DNA of 64,000 bases from JACKII01 sp963974445 (GCA_963974445.1 CAXBDI010000002.1:1-64000), one strand, 5' to 3'. Shown: positions 20,361-30,425, counted from the stretch's first letter. A program made the numbers and translations. The notes: generated by a model not told the origin, from the sequence alone.

Positions 20361-20570
20361 ATGATGATGACTGTTGATCGCGCGGTTCTGGCTTTCGCTG
20401 GAACAATGGTGCTGCTCTCCGCCGTTCTCGTTTATTGGGCCTCGATCTGGTGGCTGCTGCTGACAGCCTTCGTCGGGCTGAACATGCTGCAATCGGCTTT
20501 CACCGGATTCTGCCCGGCCGCGATGTTCTTCAAGAAACTCGGGATCCAGCCGGGCGCGGCGTATAAGTGA
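20361..20570 (+). CDS. DUF2892 family inner-membrane protein
   Basis: A 69-residue protein with two hydrophobic helices and the family ending NMLQSAFTGFCPAAMFFKKLG. This Cys-containing motif is typical of DUF2892/YgaP-type membrane modules, which are often beside rhodanese or heavy-metal genes. GAAAGGAA precedes the ATG cluster, and the second or third Met could also serve. The 267 bp between it and the SHOCT gene hold no further gene I can support. Confidence 0.85.
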   Translation: MMMTVDRAVLAFAGTMVLLSAVLVYWASIWWLLLTAFVGLNMLQSAFTGFCPAAMFFKKLGIQPGAAYK

Positions 20571-20802
20571 TCCTCAGACCGGCAGGAGATCAGATTGTCA
20601 CTCGAGCTGGTTGCGCTCCCCCGCAACAGTTTCAGGTGAATGGGGATTGTCCGCCGCTTGCACACAAGTTACCCCGGATTACCCATATGGATACGGTCTT
20701 TACCCGGAACGAAGCTCTGTTACTCTCGTGGAGTCAGTGACTTAAGCGAGACGGAGCGGCGGTTTAACGGCGAACGCAACGGGTGAAGCAAAATCGAGCC
20801 CG

Positions 20803-21365
20803 TTAGGGCTGGAATTTAACGGGGCGGTTCGGCTGCTGTTTCGCGCCTCGGCGATCAGTTCCGATGGAGGCCGGCCGGTCTATCGCGAGTTCGACGACGC
20901 GCCCGGGCTGGCCGATCTGGCGTCCACTGTGCTGATCGATGACCGCACCGGCAAGAATGGCCGTCACACGTTCGCGGGCCTGCTGCGGCAGGCGATCTTC
21001 TCGCGCGTGGCTGGGTATGAGGACGTCAACGACGCCGACCGGCTGTGCCGCGACCCGGTCATGCGCCAACTGGTTGGCGGAAGGGCGATCTGGAGCGCTG
21101 CGCCTTGCGGCCCGGCAACATCCATAGCGCCGATGGCTGGGAAGACATGCTCTGTCCCGTGCTGGCTCGCTATCCGGCAGAGGCCAAGCCTTCAATCATC
21201 CGCCGCCGTTTCCGGGCCGATGCGGCGTTTGCCATCCCGGCCCTGTTCGACCTGCTGGAGGCTGAAAGCTGGGGCTTGCCGCAGCAAAGCTCAACACTCC
21301 CTCAGCCAGGGCTAGAGTTTTCCGGCTTCGGTCAGACACATGGGCTGGGTGCAGTGCTGATTTAA
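20803..21365 (+). pseudogene. IS1380-family transposase remnant (frameshifted, deleted)
   Basis: The first part (20803 to about 21090) reads as an IS1380 N-terminus: LGLEFNGAVRLLF, GKNGRHTFAGLLRQAIF and GYEDVNDADRL. Reading then shifts to the next frame, where RPGNIHSADGWEDML and FRADAAFAIPALFDLLEAE continue the family further downstream. About 80-100 residues between the blocks are missing. The end (after 21275) is unrelated, so the gene is dead. The 230 bp before it (20571-20802) contain no gene and may include the decayed left end of the element. Confidence 0.75.
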
Positions 21366-21369
21366 TACG

Positions 21370-21422
21370 CGCTGCCGGAATGTTGTTCCCCATGGCGCTG
21401 TGTGGCCGGTACCAATTGTATC
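21370..21422 (-). pseudogene. Possible integrase-core transposase tail (IS481-like)
   Basis: On the minus strand a short frame reads RYNWYRPHSAMGNN, matching the YNW-RPHSALG signature near the C-terminus of IS481/IS3-type DDE transposases. Only about 18 codons are recognisable, and a stop lies just upstream in frame. It is at best a fragment inserted beside the IS1380 remnant. Confidence 0.4.
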
Positions 21423-21576
21423 GACCCAACGGAATCTGCACAGGTTAAGCAGCTAAGGCATATGCCTCGGTTGGTGTTTTCATGCTCAAACGATATTCTT
21501 GTGCGTATGCCGAAGATTCGCATACCCATGGGCTCAAGGGAATCCCAGTTCGGACTCTTCCATCAGACCAATACCA

Positions 21577-21629
21577 CTAGGGCAACTTCCGCTACTCAAA
21601 CGATTCCATTTGAATGGGCGTTGCCCTAG
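21577..21629. repeat. Perfect nested inverted repeat upstream of the EI24/CysZ-like gene
   Basis: CTAGGGCAAC (21577-21586) is exactly complementary to GTTGCCCTAG (21620-21629). A second pair, TCAAA (21596-21600) and TTTGA (21609-21613), nests inside. Together they can form a 53-base two-step hairpin. It ends 35 bases before the ATG of the next gene. It could be a small mobile palindrome at the edge of the IS-rich patch, or a leader structure. There is no T-run on either side. Confidence 0.6.
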
Positions 21630-21663
21630 CATGCGCGCCTCCGCAGTCATGGGTGAAGGCGCA

Positions 21664-22347
21664 ATGCTGAAAGACGTTGTCAAGGTAATCGGGCAATTGA
21701 GCGACAAGCGGCTGCAGCGGCCCGTGCTGCTCGGCCTGCTGGTGTCGGCACTGGCGTTGGCGCTGCTGGTCGCCGGGTCTTTCTGGCTGCTCTCCGACAT
21801 GTTGCCTACCATCGAGGGTTGGGTCGGCCGGCAACTCGACGCTGTGGGCCTGTTGGAAATTTTGGGGTCGGTTGCCGTTGGGTGGCTGGCTTTATTGCTA
21901 TTCCCGGCGTTTGCGCTGGCGATCCAAAGCATATTCGTCGACAGCGTGGCCGACGCCGTCGAAGCCAAATACTACCCGAACAAGCCGCCGGGCCGCGATG
22001 TGCCGATCGGCGAGGCGCTGATCGCCACCGTGAGGCTGGTGGCGATCGTCTTGCTGATCAACCTTGTGCTGTTACCGGTCTATCTGATCCTTCTGTTCAT
22101 CCCGCCGACCGGATTGCTGCTGTATTTCGCGGTCAACGGCTATCTGATCGGCCGCGAGTATTTCGAGACGGTCGGCATCCGCCGCCTGACCCTGGCCGAG
22201 ACGAAGGTCACCCGCCGCCAGAACCGCAGCATGATCTGGATGGATGGCGTGCTGCTGATGCTGGTATTCACGGTACCGGTGTTGAACCTGGCCGGCCCGA
22301 CGCTGGGCACTGCCTACATGGTCCACCGCTTTCACCGCATCTCGTAG
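21664..22347 (+). CDS. EI24/CysZ-like integral membrane protein
   Basis: A 227-residue protein with about four long hydrophobic segments. It has the EI24/CysZ domain features YYPNKPPGRDVPIGEAL and NGYLIGREYFETVGIRR. The family includes the sulfate transporter CysZ, but in alphaproteobacteria most members are uncharacterised, so no substrate is given. The frame stays open to 21499, but the start at 21664 is preferred: GAAGG precedes it by five bases and the protein then begins like the family (MLKDVVKVIGQLSD). It converges on nth with 17 bp between. Confidence 0.8.
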   Translation: MLKDVVKVIGQLSDKRLQRPVLLGLLVSALALALLVAGSFWLLSDMLPTIEGWVGRQLDAVGLLEILGSVAVGWLALLLFPAFALAIQSIFVDSVADAVEAKYYPNKPPGRDVPIGEALIATVRLVAIVLLINLVLLPVYLILLFIPPTGLLLYFAVNGYLIGREYFETVGIRRLTLAETKVTRRQNRSMIWMDGVLLMLVFTVPVLNLAGPTLGTAYMVHRFHRIS

Positions 22348-22364
22348 CAGGGACCCTGCCCAGT

Positions 22365-23000
22365 CTACTCGACCACCTTGTCCTCAAAGGCGCAGAGGTC
22401 GGCGACAATGCATTTCACGCAGTCGGGCTTGCGCGCCTTGCAGACATAGCGGCCATGCAGGATAAGCCAGTGGTGGGCGTGGCGCTTGTAGTGCTCCGGC
22501 ACCACGGCCTCCAGCTTCTTTTCGACGGCCAGCGGCGTCTTGCCGGGCGCCATGCCGGTACGGTTGGCGACGCGGAACAGGTGCGTGTCCACGGCAATCG
22601 TCGGCTCGCCCCAATAGTTGTTCAGCACCACGTTCGCGGTCTTGCGCCCGACGCCCGGCAGGCTTTCCAGCGCGGCGCGATCCCGTGGCACCTCGCCGCC
22701 ATATTCGGCAATCAGCTTTTTGGCCATGGCGATGACGTTCTTCGCCTTGGTGTTGAACAGACCAATGGTGCGGATGTGCTCCTTTAGCCCTTCCTCGCCT
22801 AACTCCAGCATTTGTTGCGGGGTAGAGACCTTCGCGAACAGGGATCGGGTCGCCTTGTTGACCCCAACATCGGTCGCTTGCGCGGACAAAGCCACCGCCA
22901 CCAGCAGCGTGTAGACGTTGGTAAATTCCAACTCGGTCACCGGCTCAGGCGTCTTGGCTGAGAGGCGGGCGAAGAAGGTCTCGATCTGATCGGGGGTCAT
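22365..23000 (-). CDS. nth: Endonuclease III
   Basis: Endonuclease III removes oxidised pyrimidines and nicks the DNA backbone in base-excision repair. The helix-hairpin-helix LPGVGRKTANVV carries the catalytic Lys, and VDTHLFRVANR carries the catalytic Asp. The C-terminal 4Fe-4S loop C-x6-C-x2-C-x5-C is intact (residues about 187-203). The ATG at 23000 gives 211 residues, the same length as the E. coli enzyme. An in-frame GTG at 23036 would add 12 residues. Confidence 0.96.
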   Translation of the reverse strand: MTPDQIETFFARLSAKTPEPVTELEFTNVYTLLVAVALSAQATDVGVNKATRSLFAKVSTPQQMLELGEEGLKEHIRTIGLFNTKAKNVIAMAKKLIAEYGGEVPRDRAALESLPGVGRKTANVVLNNYWGEPTIAVDTHLFRVANRTGMAPGKTPLAVEKKLEAVVPEHYKRHAHHWLILHGRYVCKARKPDCVKCIVADLCAFEDKVVE

Positions 23001-23240
23001 AAGGTTTGAACCGGCGTTGCCCAGGGAAAGCGGCACGCTAGTCGATTTTGCGCCCAGGGCTCAACTTTTCCATTTAAGCGGTGAGCGAACTGCTGTATGA
23101 GGGCCGCCATGACACAGCTAATGCGACGACGAGTAAGCCTCAAACGCGCCTCCTGATTCAAAAGGGGGCTGCGGACCCGCGCCTTTACGCGGTCTGCCCT
23201 CGCCTCAGCGTTTTGAATGTCTCGTCGGAAGTTTGTTGTC

Positions 23241-23765
23241 ATGGTTACCATTACCCCTCCCACATCGGCGCATGCGCAGATCATCGGCCAATTGCTTGAT
23301 CACGCGTTCGGGCAGAACCGGCAGGCGAAAACCAGCTATCGCTTCCGCGACGGCGTGGCGCCCATCGCGTCGCTGGCGCGGGTGGCGGTTTCCGGTGAGG
23401 CGGTGATCGGCTCGATCCAGTATTGGCCGATGCGGCTGGGCCGGGAAACCGTGCTGCTGCTCGGCCCGCTCGCGGTCTGGATCGGCTGGGCGAACCAAGG
23501 CATTGGCGGCGCGCTGATGGCCACATCGATGTCCGCCGCCCTGACCGAGGGGTGGGAGCACGTGTTCCTGGTCGGCGACCTCACCTACTACGGCCGCTTC
23601 GGTTTCGAGCCGGCGGCGCAATGGGGCGTCTGCATGCCGGACGAGCAGCAACACCGCCTGCTGGGCCGGTGTCTCGGCAACGCGCCGCCACCCGCCGGCG
23701 CGCTTCAGCCGATGCGGCAGAGCAGTTCGGCAATCGCCTTGTCATCAACGGCGCCGGCCAAATAG
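23241..23765 (+). CDS. GNAT family N-acetyltransferase
   Basis: A 174-residue acetyltransferase of the YhbS-like branch. The GNAT fold is shown by the beta4 LLLGPLAVWIGWANQGIGGALM acetyl-CoA loop (Q/R-x-x-G-x-G variant) and the later VFLVGDLTYYGRFGFEPA motif. The substrate is unknown. The ATG at 23241 is favoured, though an in-frame ATG at 23217 exists. Its 3' end overlaps the convergent TIGR02444 gene by 61 bases, so the last 20 codons are constrained on both strands. Confidence 0.85.
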   Translation: MVTITPPTSAHAQIIGQLLDHAFGQNRQAKTSYRFRDGVAPIASLARVAVSGEAVIGSIQYWPMRLGRETVLLLGPLAVWIGWANQGIGGALMATSMSAALTEGWEHVFLVGDLTYYGRFGFEPAAQWGVCMPDEQQHRLLGRCLGNAPPPAGALQPMRQSSSAIALSSTAPAK

Positions 23766-24193
23766 CCGCGCAGGTTCGCCGCCGCCAGACCCTGATAGTC
23801 TGCGGCGCACGAATCCGGCCAGGGCGCCAGAGAATCGACCAGCAATTGCTGCTCGGCCCGCTCTGCCGCCAATTCGGCGGCGAGCACCGCCTGGCGCGTT
23901 GCTGTCGCATCAAGGGCGAGGCCGGCCCACTGGTCTTTCAGGCGGCGGCGCAGACCGCGCAACGGCTCCACCGCCGCCGCATGCCAGCCGGCTATCGCAG
24001 ATTTCGCCTGCAAAAATGCGGCGGCATCGAGCCGCTGGCCCCTGGTTGAGGCCCAGAGGCAGAGCAGCGCGATGTTCACATTCGCCCCCGCCTGGTCCTG
24101 CCATAGCAGCAGTTGTGCCGCCACGCCCGGCCGGCGGTAGACCGCGCTGCTGAAATCCCAGAATTCCTCCCCAGGTGATGTGGCACTCGGCAT
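23705..24193 (-). CDS. TIGR02444 family protein
   Basis: A 162-residue helical protein whose N-terminus (FWDFSSAVYRRPGVAAQLLLWQDQAGANVNIALLC pattern) is characteristic of TIGR02444, a proteobacterial family of unknown function. No signal peptide or membrane segment is present. It converges on the GNAT gene with a 61-base antisense overlap of coding ends. The pattern WQDQ-x-GANVN-x-ALLC is the strongest identifier. Confidence 0.82.
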   Translation of the reverse strand: MPSATSPGEEFWDFSSAVYRRPGVAAQLLLWQDQAGANVNIALLCLWASTRGQRLDAAAFLQAKSAIAGWHAAAVEPLRGLRRRLKDQWAGLALDATATRQAVLAAELAAERAEQQLLVDSLAPWPDSCAADYQGLAAANLRGYLAGAVDDKAIAELLCRIG

Positions 24194-24302
24194 GGTTCAC
24201 CATCGACTCCCATGGTTGCATCGCGTTATTCTGCCTCGGCATGCTAGCGCCGCGAAAGCGCGGTGAAGCGCGCCGATATCGTCACAACAGCATGGAGTCC
24301 TC

Positions 24303-24512
24303 ATGGCAGACGACAACGGAACCGGCAAGCCGGACCAGAAGCTAGAGATCTTGCGTGCAGAACATCGCGACCTCGACTATGCCATCGCCACCCTGACCGA
24401 ACGTGCGCCGTACGATCAGGTGCAGGTGCAACGGCTGAAGAAACGCAAACTGTCGCTACGCGATCAGATCGAACGCGTGGAAGGCTTTGCCCGACCGGAC
24501 CTGATCGCCTAA
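24303..24512 (+). CDS. DUF465 (YdcH-like) small protein
   Basis: A 69-residue coiled-coil protein of the DUF465 family, recognised by KLEILRAEHRDLDYAIATL and the basic core VQRLKKRKLSLRDQIERV. Function is unknown. An upstream SD is weak (GGAGTCCTC then ATG). It lies 68 bp before purE on the same strand, an arrangement also common elsewhere. Confidence 0.88.
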   Translation: MADDNGTGKPDQKLEILRAEHRDLDYAIATLTERAPYDQVQVQRLKKRKLSLRDQIERVEGFARPDLIA

Positions 24513-24580
24513 ACAGCGCTCTCGTCCGAACTCCATTGTCTTTGTGTGCGGCCCCTCTCGGTCCGCGGTGGTAAGTATTA

Positions 24581-25090
24581 TTGTCAGATAACGCGAAATC
24601 CGATACCGCGCCGCTGGTTGGCATAGTGATGGGCAGCCGCTCCGACTGGCCGACCATGCGTCTTGCCGCGGACATGCTGCAAGAATTGGCGGTGCCGTTC
24701 GAGGCCAAGATTGTATCGGCGCATCGCACGCCCGACCGGCTGGTCGAGTACGCGAAGTCGGCCAAGGACCGGGGCCTGCGCGTCATCATCGCCGGCGCTG
24801 GCGGCGCCGCCCACTTGCCGGGAATGGTTGCTGCGATGACGGTGCTGCCCGTGCTGGGCGTGCCGGTGCAGAGCCGGGCGCTGAGCGGTTGGGACAGCCT
24901 GTTGTCCATCGTACAGATGCCGAAAGGCATACCGGTCGGCACGCTCGCTATCGGTGAGGCTGGCGCGGCCAATGCCGGACTGCTCGCCGCGGCCATGCTG
25001 GCGACCAGCGACCCGGCCTTGTCCGACCGCTTGCAAGCTTTCCGCCAAGCCCAGACCGACGCCATTCCCGAGACGCCAGCAGGCTCATGA
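24581..25090 (+). CDS. purE: N5-carboxyaminoimidazole ribonucleotide mutase
   Basis: PurE converts N5-CAIR to CAIR in purine synthesis. Class I features are VGIVMGSRSDWPTM at the N-terminus, SAHRTPDRLVEYA, GAGGAAHLPGM and LPVLGVPVQS. The start is TTG, with no upstream ATG in frame. Its stop overlaps the purK ATG by four bases (ATGA), so the two are translationally coupled. Confidence 0.96.
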   Translation: MSDNAKSDTAPLVGIVMGSRSDWPTMRLAADMLQELAVPFEAKIVSAHRTPDRLVEYAKSAKDRGLRVIIAGAGGAAHLPGMVAAMTVLPVLGVPVQSRALSGWDSLLSIVQMPKGIPVGTLAIGEAGAANAGLLAAAMLATSDPALSDRLQAFRQAQTDAIPETPAGS

Positions 25091-26157
25091 TCGCACCCGG
25101 GGCCACCATCGGCATTCTCGGCGGCGGCCAGTTGGGCCGTATGACCGCCCTCGCCGCCGCCCGCCTCGGCTATCGCGTGCACGTGTTTGCGCCGGAGGTG
25201 GACAACCCGGCGGAGCAGGTGTGCGCCGCCGCTACCCACGCCGCCTATGACGATATCGACGCCCTGAGGCGGTTTGCCGACGCCTGCGACGTCGTCACCT
25301 ACGAATTCGAGAACGTGCCGGTCATCGCAGCGGAAACCATCGCCGCCAGCACGCCGGTCCACCCGGCCCCGGTCTGGCTGCAAGTCGCGCAAGACCGCCG
25401 GCGCGAGAAAGCCTTCATCCAGGCCGCCGGTGCAGAGGTCGCGGACTTTCGCATTATCGAATCCAAGCGCGACCTGAACCAGCCCGGCCTCAGCTTCCCC
25501 GGCATCCTGAAAACGGCGCAGAGCGGCTATGACGGCAAAGGCCAGCTGCGTGTACCATCGGCATCCGCCCTGGCCCAAGCCTGGGACGACCTCGGCCAAA
25601 TGCCCTGCGTGCTGGAGCAGTTGGTGCCGTTTGAGTGCGAAGTCTCGGTCATCGTCGCCCGCGGCCAGGACGGTGCGGTCGTGTGTTTTCCCACCGTCGA
25701 GAACATGCACGAAAACCATATTCTGGCCGAAACCATCGCACCCGCCCGGGTCGCCGACGCCGTTGCGGCCAAGGCGTTACTCCTCGCCGAAAGCATCGCT
25801 CGCCACGGCGACCTCGTCGGCCTGCTGGCGGTGGAGATGTTCGTGCTCGCCGACGGTCAGGTCATCGTCAACGAACTGGCGCCGCGGCCGCACAACAGCG
25901 GCCACTGGAGCATGGACGCCTGTCAGACCGATCAGTTCGAACAGTGCATCCGCGCCATTTGCGGCCTGCCGCTCGGCGCAACCACGGTTCTGGCGCCGGC
26001 GCGGATGCGCAATTTGCTGGGCGATGCGATCGATGGCTGGGCCGGCTATTTGGCCGACCCGACTGCGCACCTGCACCTCTACGGCAAGGGCAAGGCCAGA
26101 CCCGGCCGGAAAATGGGCCACGTCAACTTCGTGCCGCCTACAAAACCCCTTGCCTGA
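25087..26157 (+). CDS. purK: N5-carboxyaminoimidazole ribonucleotide synthase
   Basis: PurK is an ATP-grasp enzyme that makes N5-CAIR from AIR, bicarbonate and ATP and hands it to PurE. Features are the GGGQLGRMTALAAARLGY N-terminus, the FPGILKTAQSGYDGKGQ ATP-grasp loop, FECEVSVIVAR and the NELAPRPHNSGHW metal/ATP site. Length is 356 residues. It overlaps purE by ATGA. A tRNA gene follows 38 bp after the stop. Confidence 0.96.
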   Translation: MIAPGATIGILGGGQLGRMTALAAARLGYRVHVFAPEVDNPAEQVCAAATHAAYDDIDALRRFADACDVVTYEFENVPVIAAETIAASTPVHPAPVWLQVAQDRRREKAFIQAAGAEVADFRIIESKRDLNQPGLSFPGILKTAQSGYDGKGQLRVPSASALAQAWDDLGQMPCVLEQLVPFECEVSVIVARGQDGAVVCFPTVENMHENHILAETIAPARVADAVAAKALLLAESIARHGDLVGLLAVEMFVLADGQVIVNELAPRPHNSGHWSMDACQTDQFEQCIRAICGLPLGATTVLAPARMRNLLGDAIDGWAGYLADPTAHLHLYGKGKARPGRKMGHVNFVPPTKPLA

Positions 26158-26195
26158 CCCGCCGCGACGGCGCTATACAGCGACCCTTCCTGGAT

Positions 26196-26270
26196 GGGCG
26201 GTTAGCTCAGCGGTAGAGCACTGTGTTGACATCGCAGTGGCCACTGGTTCGATCCCAGTACCGCCCACCA
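26196..26270 (+). tRNA. tRNA-Val (anticodon GAC)
   Basis: A complete 75-base cloverleaf. The acceptor stem GGGCGGT/ACCGCCC has seven pairs. The D-arm is GCTC-AGCGGTA-GAGC. The anticodon arm is CTGTG-TTGACAT-CGCAG with anticodon GAC. The T-arm is ACTGG-TTCGATC-CCAGT. CCA is encoded. No integrase or direct repeat marking an integrated element follows it in the window. Confidence 0.95.
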
Positions 26271-26445
26271 TCCCGGCATTTCTGTACCAAATCGCCTAGC
26301 CACGGGCGGCGAGCCGCGCCGATAGACTGCTGCATAATTTCTCAGCGGCAATGTTTGGTTGAATGCATTGGCTGACGGCGATATCGTTAGGCACCTACGT
26401 ATTTGGTAGCAGCCATACCGATTCAGCAGCGGGAAACTCCAATCG

Positions 26446-28242
<1,797 letters not shown>

Positions 28243-28279
28243 GCGGCCTATAGGGCAGCGGCCGCGATAGCTGCCGCCC

Positions 28280-28564
28280 TTACCGCCGATCAGGCCCGAT
28301 CATCATCATGAACGCGGCGCGGCGGCCGCCTTTGAACATCAAAATGCCGATGGTCGTGACCACCTGATGGTGGCCGTCTTTGAAGGTCGCGTTGATCTCA
28401 TAGTCTTCATAGCCCTTCGGCAGGGTCGCCTTGTCGACATACTCCATAAACGCCCGCGTGATGCGCACCGGCGTTTGCGACATCAGGCCGTCGTGCGCCT
28501 CAAATGTGTAGGTGCCGAGGGTGCCGGATTCCGCATCCATCATCTCCGCTCTATAGGTCGGCAT
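28280..28564 (-). CDS. Hypothetical protein, 94 residues
   Basis: A small soluble protein beginning MPTYRAEMMDAESGTLGTYTFEAHDGL, with a beta-rich middle (YEINATFKDGHHQVVTTIGILMF) and a basic end. I do not recognise a family. A GGAGAAGGA ribosome site lies nine bases before the ATG, supporting expression. It converges on the monooxygenase gene. Confidence 0.65.
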   Translation of the reverse strand: MPTYRAEMMDAESGTLGTYTFEAHDGLMSQTPVRITRAFMEYVDKATLPKGYEDYEINATFKDGHHQVVTTIGILMFKGGRRAAFMMMIGPDRR

Positions 28565-28725
28565 AGCGGGCTGTCCTTCTCCATTCCGGTGCTATCCCAA
28601 ATGTCATAAGCGCCAGCGACGGCTCTTGCACGATGAATCCGGTCCAGCCGGCCGCGATCGCGACGGCGCCTCCGCCGGGCGGATTGCGCACACAGCAAAA
28701 ACTGGGATTTGCGATTGACATAATT

Positions 28726-28750
28726 GCGAACAGTTCTCATTACTGTTCGC
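28726..28750 (+). promoter_or_regulatory. 25-bp palindromic operator overlapping a promoter
   Basis: GCGAACAGT and ACTGTTCGC form a perfect 9-bp inverted repeat with a 7-base spacer. It starts five bases after a consensus TTGACA (28715-28720), so a bound repressor would cover the -10 region. The left half plus spacer (GCGAACAGTTCTCATT) also resembles proteobacterial Fur boxes. It precedes the periplasmic-protein/PiuC gene pair. Confidence 0.65.
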
Positions 28751-28783
28751 GACAACCATCCCCCTCACTACGGAACCGCACGC

Positions 28784-29641
28784 ATGATCAAGCCAAAAGA
28801 TACGCCCCGTTTGGTGCGCCCTCGCGTCTGGACCGCTCTCGGCACCGTTGCTGCCGCCGGGCTTGCCGCCAGCACCCCTGTCGCCACCACTGCCGCCGAG
28901 GTTGGCGCCAGCGTCGCCCCGCCGTCCTTTGAATTGGCGCAGAACACTGGCGCCGGTAAAGGCACTGCCAGTCAGCTACGGCAGGGTGGTGAGGGCGAAG
29001 GTGCGGAAGTCGGTGGCGACGAGGCGGACTTTCTGGCCGCTATCGGTTTCATGGAAGGGCACTTGCGCGCCGGTCTGAAACTCTATGAAACGGGCGACCT
29101 CGCGGCGGCCAAGACTCACATGGGCCACCCAATCAAGGAAAAATACAATGCCGTCGCGCCCAAGCTTGAAGAGCGGGGTTTCGGCGATCTCAAAGCAACA
29201 ATCGTGGCACTTGCGGACGCAGCCGAGGCGGAGCAATCGGTAGCAGAGATCCAATCTCTGTTTGCCGCGGTCAGCGCACGCATCGACGCGGTGCAGGCCG
29301 GCTCTCCGGGCGGTGCTGGCGCAGGTTTGTTGTCGCTTTCGCGGCTGACTCGCATCGCCGCGGCGGAATATGCAGACGGCACCAAAGGCGGCGAGATCTC
29401 GAACCTGCATGAATACCAGGATTCCTGGGGCTTCCTGCGCACCGTAGAAGCGGAGGCCAAGACATACGCAGCGTCTACGGACGCGAGCATCGCGAAGGCC
29501 GGCCAGGCGATCCTGGAGCAGGTTCGTGGCCTAGACAGCGCCTTTGGCGATATTCAAGGCCAGGGCGACATGACCATGGACTCGACCCTATTGTATGCCG
29601 CAGCGGCGCGAATCGAGCTTGCCGCCCTTACGGTGAAGTAA
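28784..29641 (+). CDS. Predicted periplasmic helical protein of unknown function, PiuC-linked
   Basis: A 285-residue protein with a signal-peptide-like N-terminus (basic start, hydrophobic residues about 17-38, Ala-rich cleavage region). A mostly helical body follows. Helices contain EGHLRAGLKLYETGDL and HMGHPIKEKY near residues 90-120 and SNLHEYQDSWGF near 205. The His/Glu pairs recall imelysin/EfeO-type iron proteins, but I cannot confirm that family. The ATG at 28784 is chosen; the frame opens earlier at 28724, inside the operator. The stop is nine bases from the next gene, which encodes an iron hydroxylase, so the two form an operon behind one palindromic operator. Confidence 0.7.
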   Translation: MIKPKDTPRLVRPRVWTALGTVAAAGLAASTPVATTAAEVGASVAPPSFELAQNTGAGKGTASQLRQGGEGEGAEVGGDEADFLAAIGFMEGHLRAGLKLYETGDLAAAKTHMGHPIKEKYNAVAPKLEERGFGDLKATIVALADAAEAEQSVAEIQSLFAAVSARIDAVQAGSPGGAGAGLLSLSRLTRIAAAEYADGTKGGEISNLHEYQDSWGFLRTVEAEAKTYAASTDASIAKAGQAILEQVRGLDSAFGDIQGQGDMTMDSTLLYAAAARIELAALTVK

Positions 29642-29650
29642 TCGGCGGCG

Positions 29651-30310
29651 ATGATTTTTGTCATCGACCGCGTCCTCGACCAACACGAGTTGGCGGCTGT
29701 GCAAGCGGCCGCCACCGCGCTTCCCTATGGCGATGGCCGAACCACATCGGGGCGGTTCGCACAGGCTGTCAAACGCAATGAACAAGCGGCGGATACGCCG
29801 GCGCGTGCCGCGATCTTGGCGAAGGTCAGGTCTGCCGTCGCCGCAAATCCAGTTGTTCAGGCCGCTGCCCAACCGCGAGCATTCGCCCGCCTCGCCATCT
29901 CGCGTTATACGCCCGGCATGGAATACGGCTTTCATGTCGATAACGCGATCATCGACAGCAACCGCACCGACCTCTCGTTCACCTTGTGCTTGTCGTCGGC
30001 AGCCGATTATCAGGGCGGCGAGTTGGTGATCGACGATCCCCTGGAACAGCGGGCGGTCCGGTTGGATGCCGGCCAGTTGGTGCTCTATCCGTCCAACACC
30101 CTTCACAGGGTCGCCCCGGTGACCGGCGGGACGCGGCTGGCTGTGGTCGGCTGGATCACCAGTTGGGTAGCCGATCCTGGCCGCCGGACGGTCCTCTACG
30201 ATCTGGCTGTGGCGGCTCGTGCGATGCATGCCGTCGCCGGGGATAGCCCAGGCTTCTTGAGCTTGCAGAAAGCTCAGAGCAACCTGCTGCGGATGTGGGC
30301 CGGCGAATGA
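29651..30310 (+). CDS. piuC: Fe2+/2-oxoglutarate dioxygenase, PKHD-type (PiuC/YbiX family)
   Basis: A 219-residue member of the PiuC/YbiX prolyl-hydroxylase-like family, usually encoded with iron uptake genes. The iron ligands are His95, Asp97 (GFHVDNAI) and His152 (SNTLHRV), and the 2-oxoglutarate Arg is Arg162. GELVIDD and the C-terminal helix match the family. The natural substrate is unknown. It follows the periplasmic protein gene by nine bases. It probably shares the upstream palindromic operator and could be iron-regulated. Confidence 0.9.
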   Translation: MIFVIDRVLDQHELAAVQAAATALPYGDGRTTSGRFAQAVKRNEQAADTPARAAILAKVRSAVAANPVVQAAAQPRAFARLAISRYTPGMEYGFHVDNAIIDSNRTDLSFTLCLSSAADYQGGELVIDDPLEQRAVRLDAGQLVLYPSNTLHRVAPVTGGTRLAVVGWITSWVADPGRRTVLYDLAVAARAMHAVAGDSPGFLSLQKAQSNLLRMWAGE

Positions 30311-30425
30311 GTTGCCGGTGATCGGGCTGTTGCCCAGACCCGCCCAAGGAAATCGCTTCGCACTCGCACACGTCGGACTGTAAGCTACGCGCTCGCCCTA
30401 CAGCCTCGCCAAGAGAAAGCCCTAT

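Noticed and set aside
22348..22364. Short GCAGG/CCTGC hairpin between the EI24-like gene and nth
   Set aside because: It has a tiny stem and no T-run on either strand, so it is not supported as a terminator.
26196..26270. tRNA-Val as an integration site for a genomic island
   Set aside because: No integrase gene, no duplicated tRNA end and no change of character were seen in the following kilobases.
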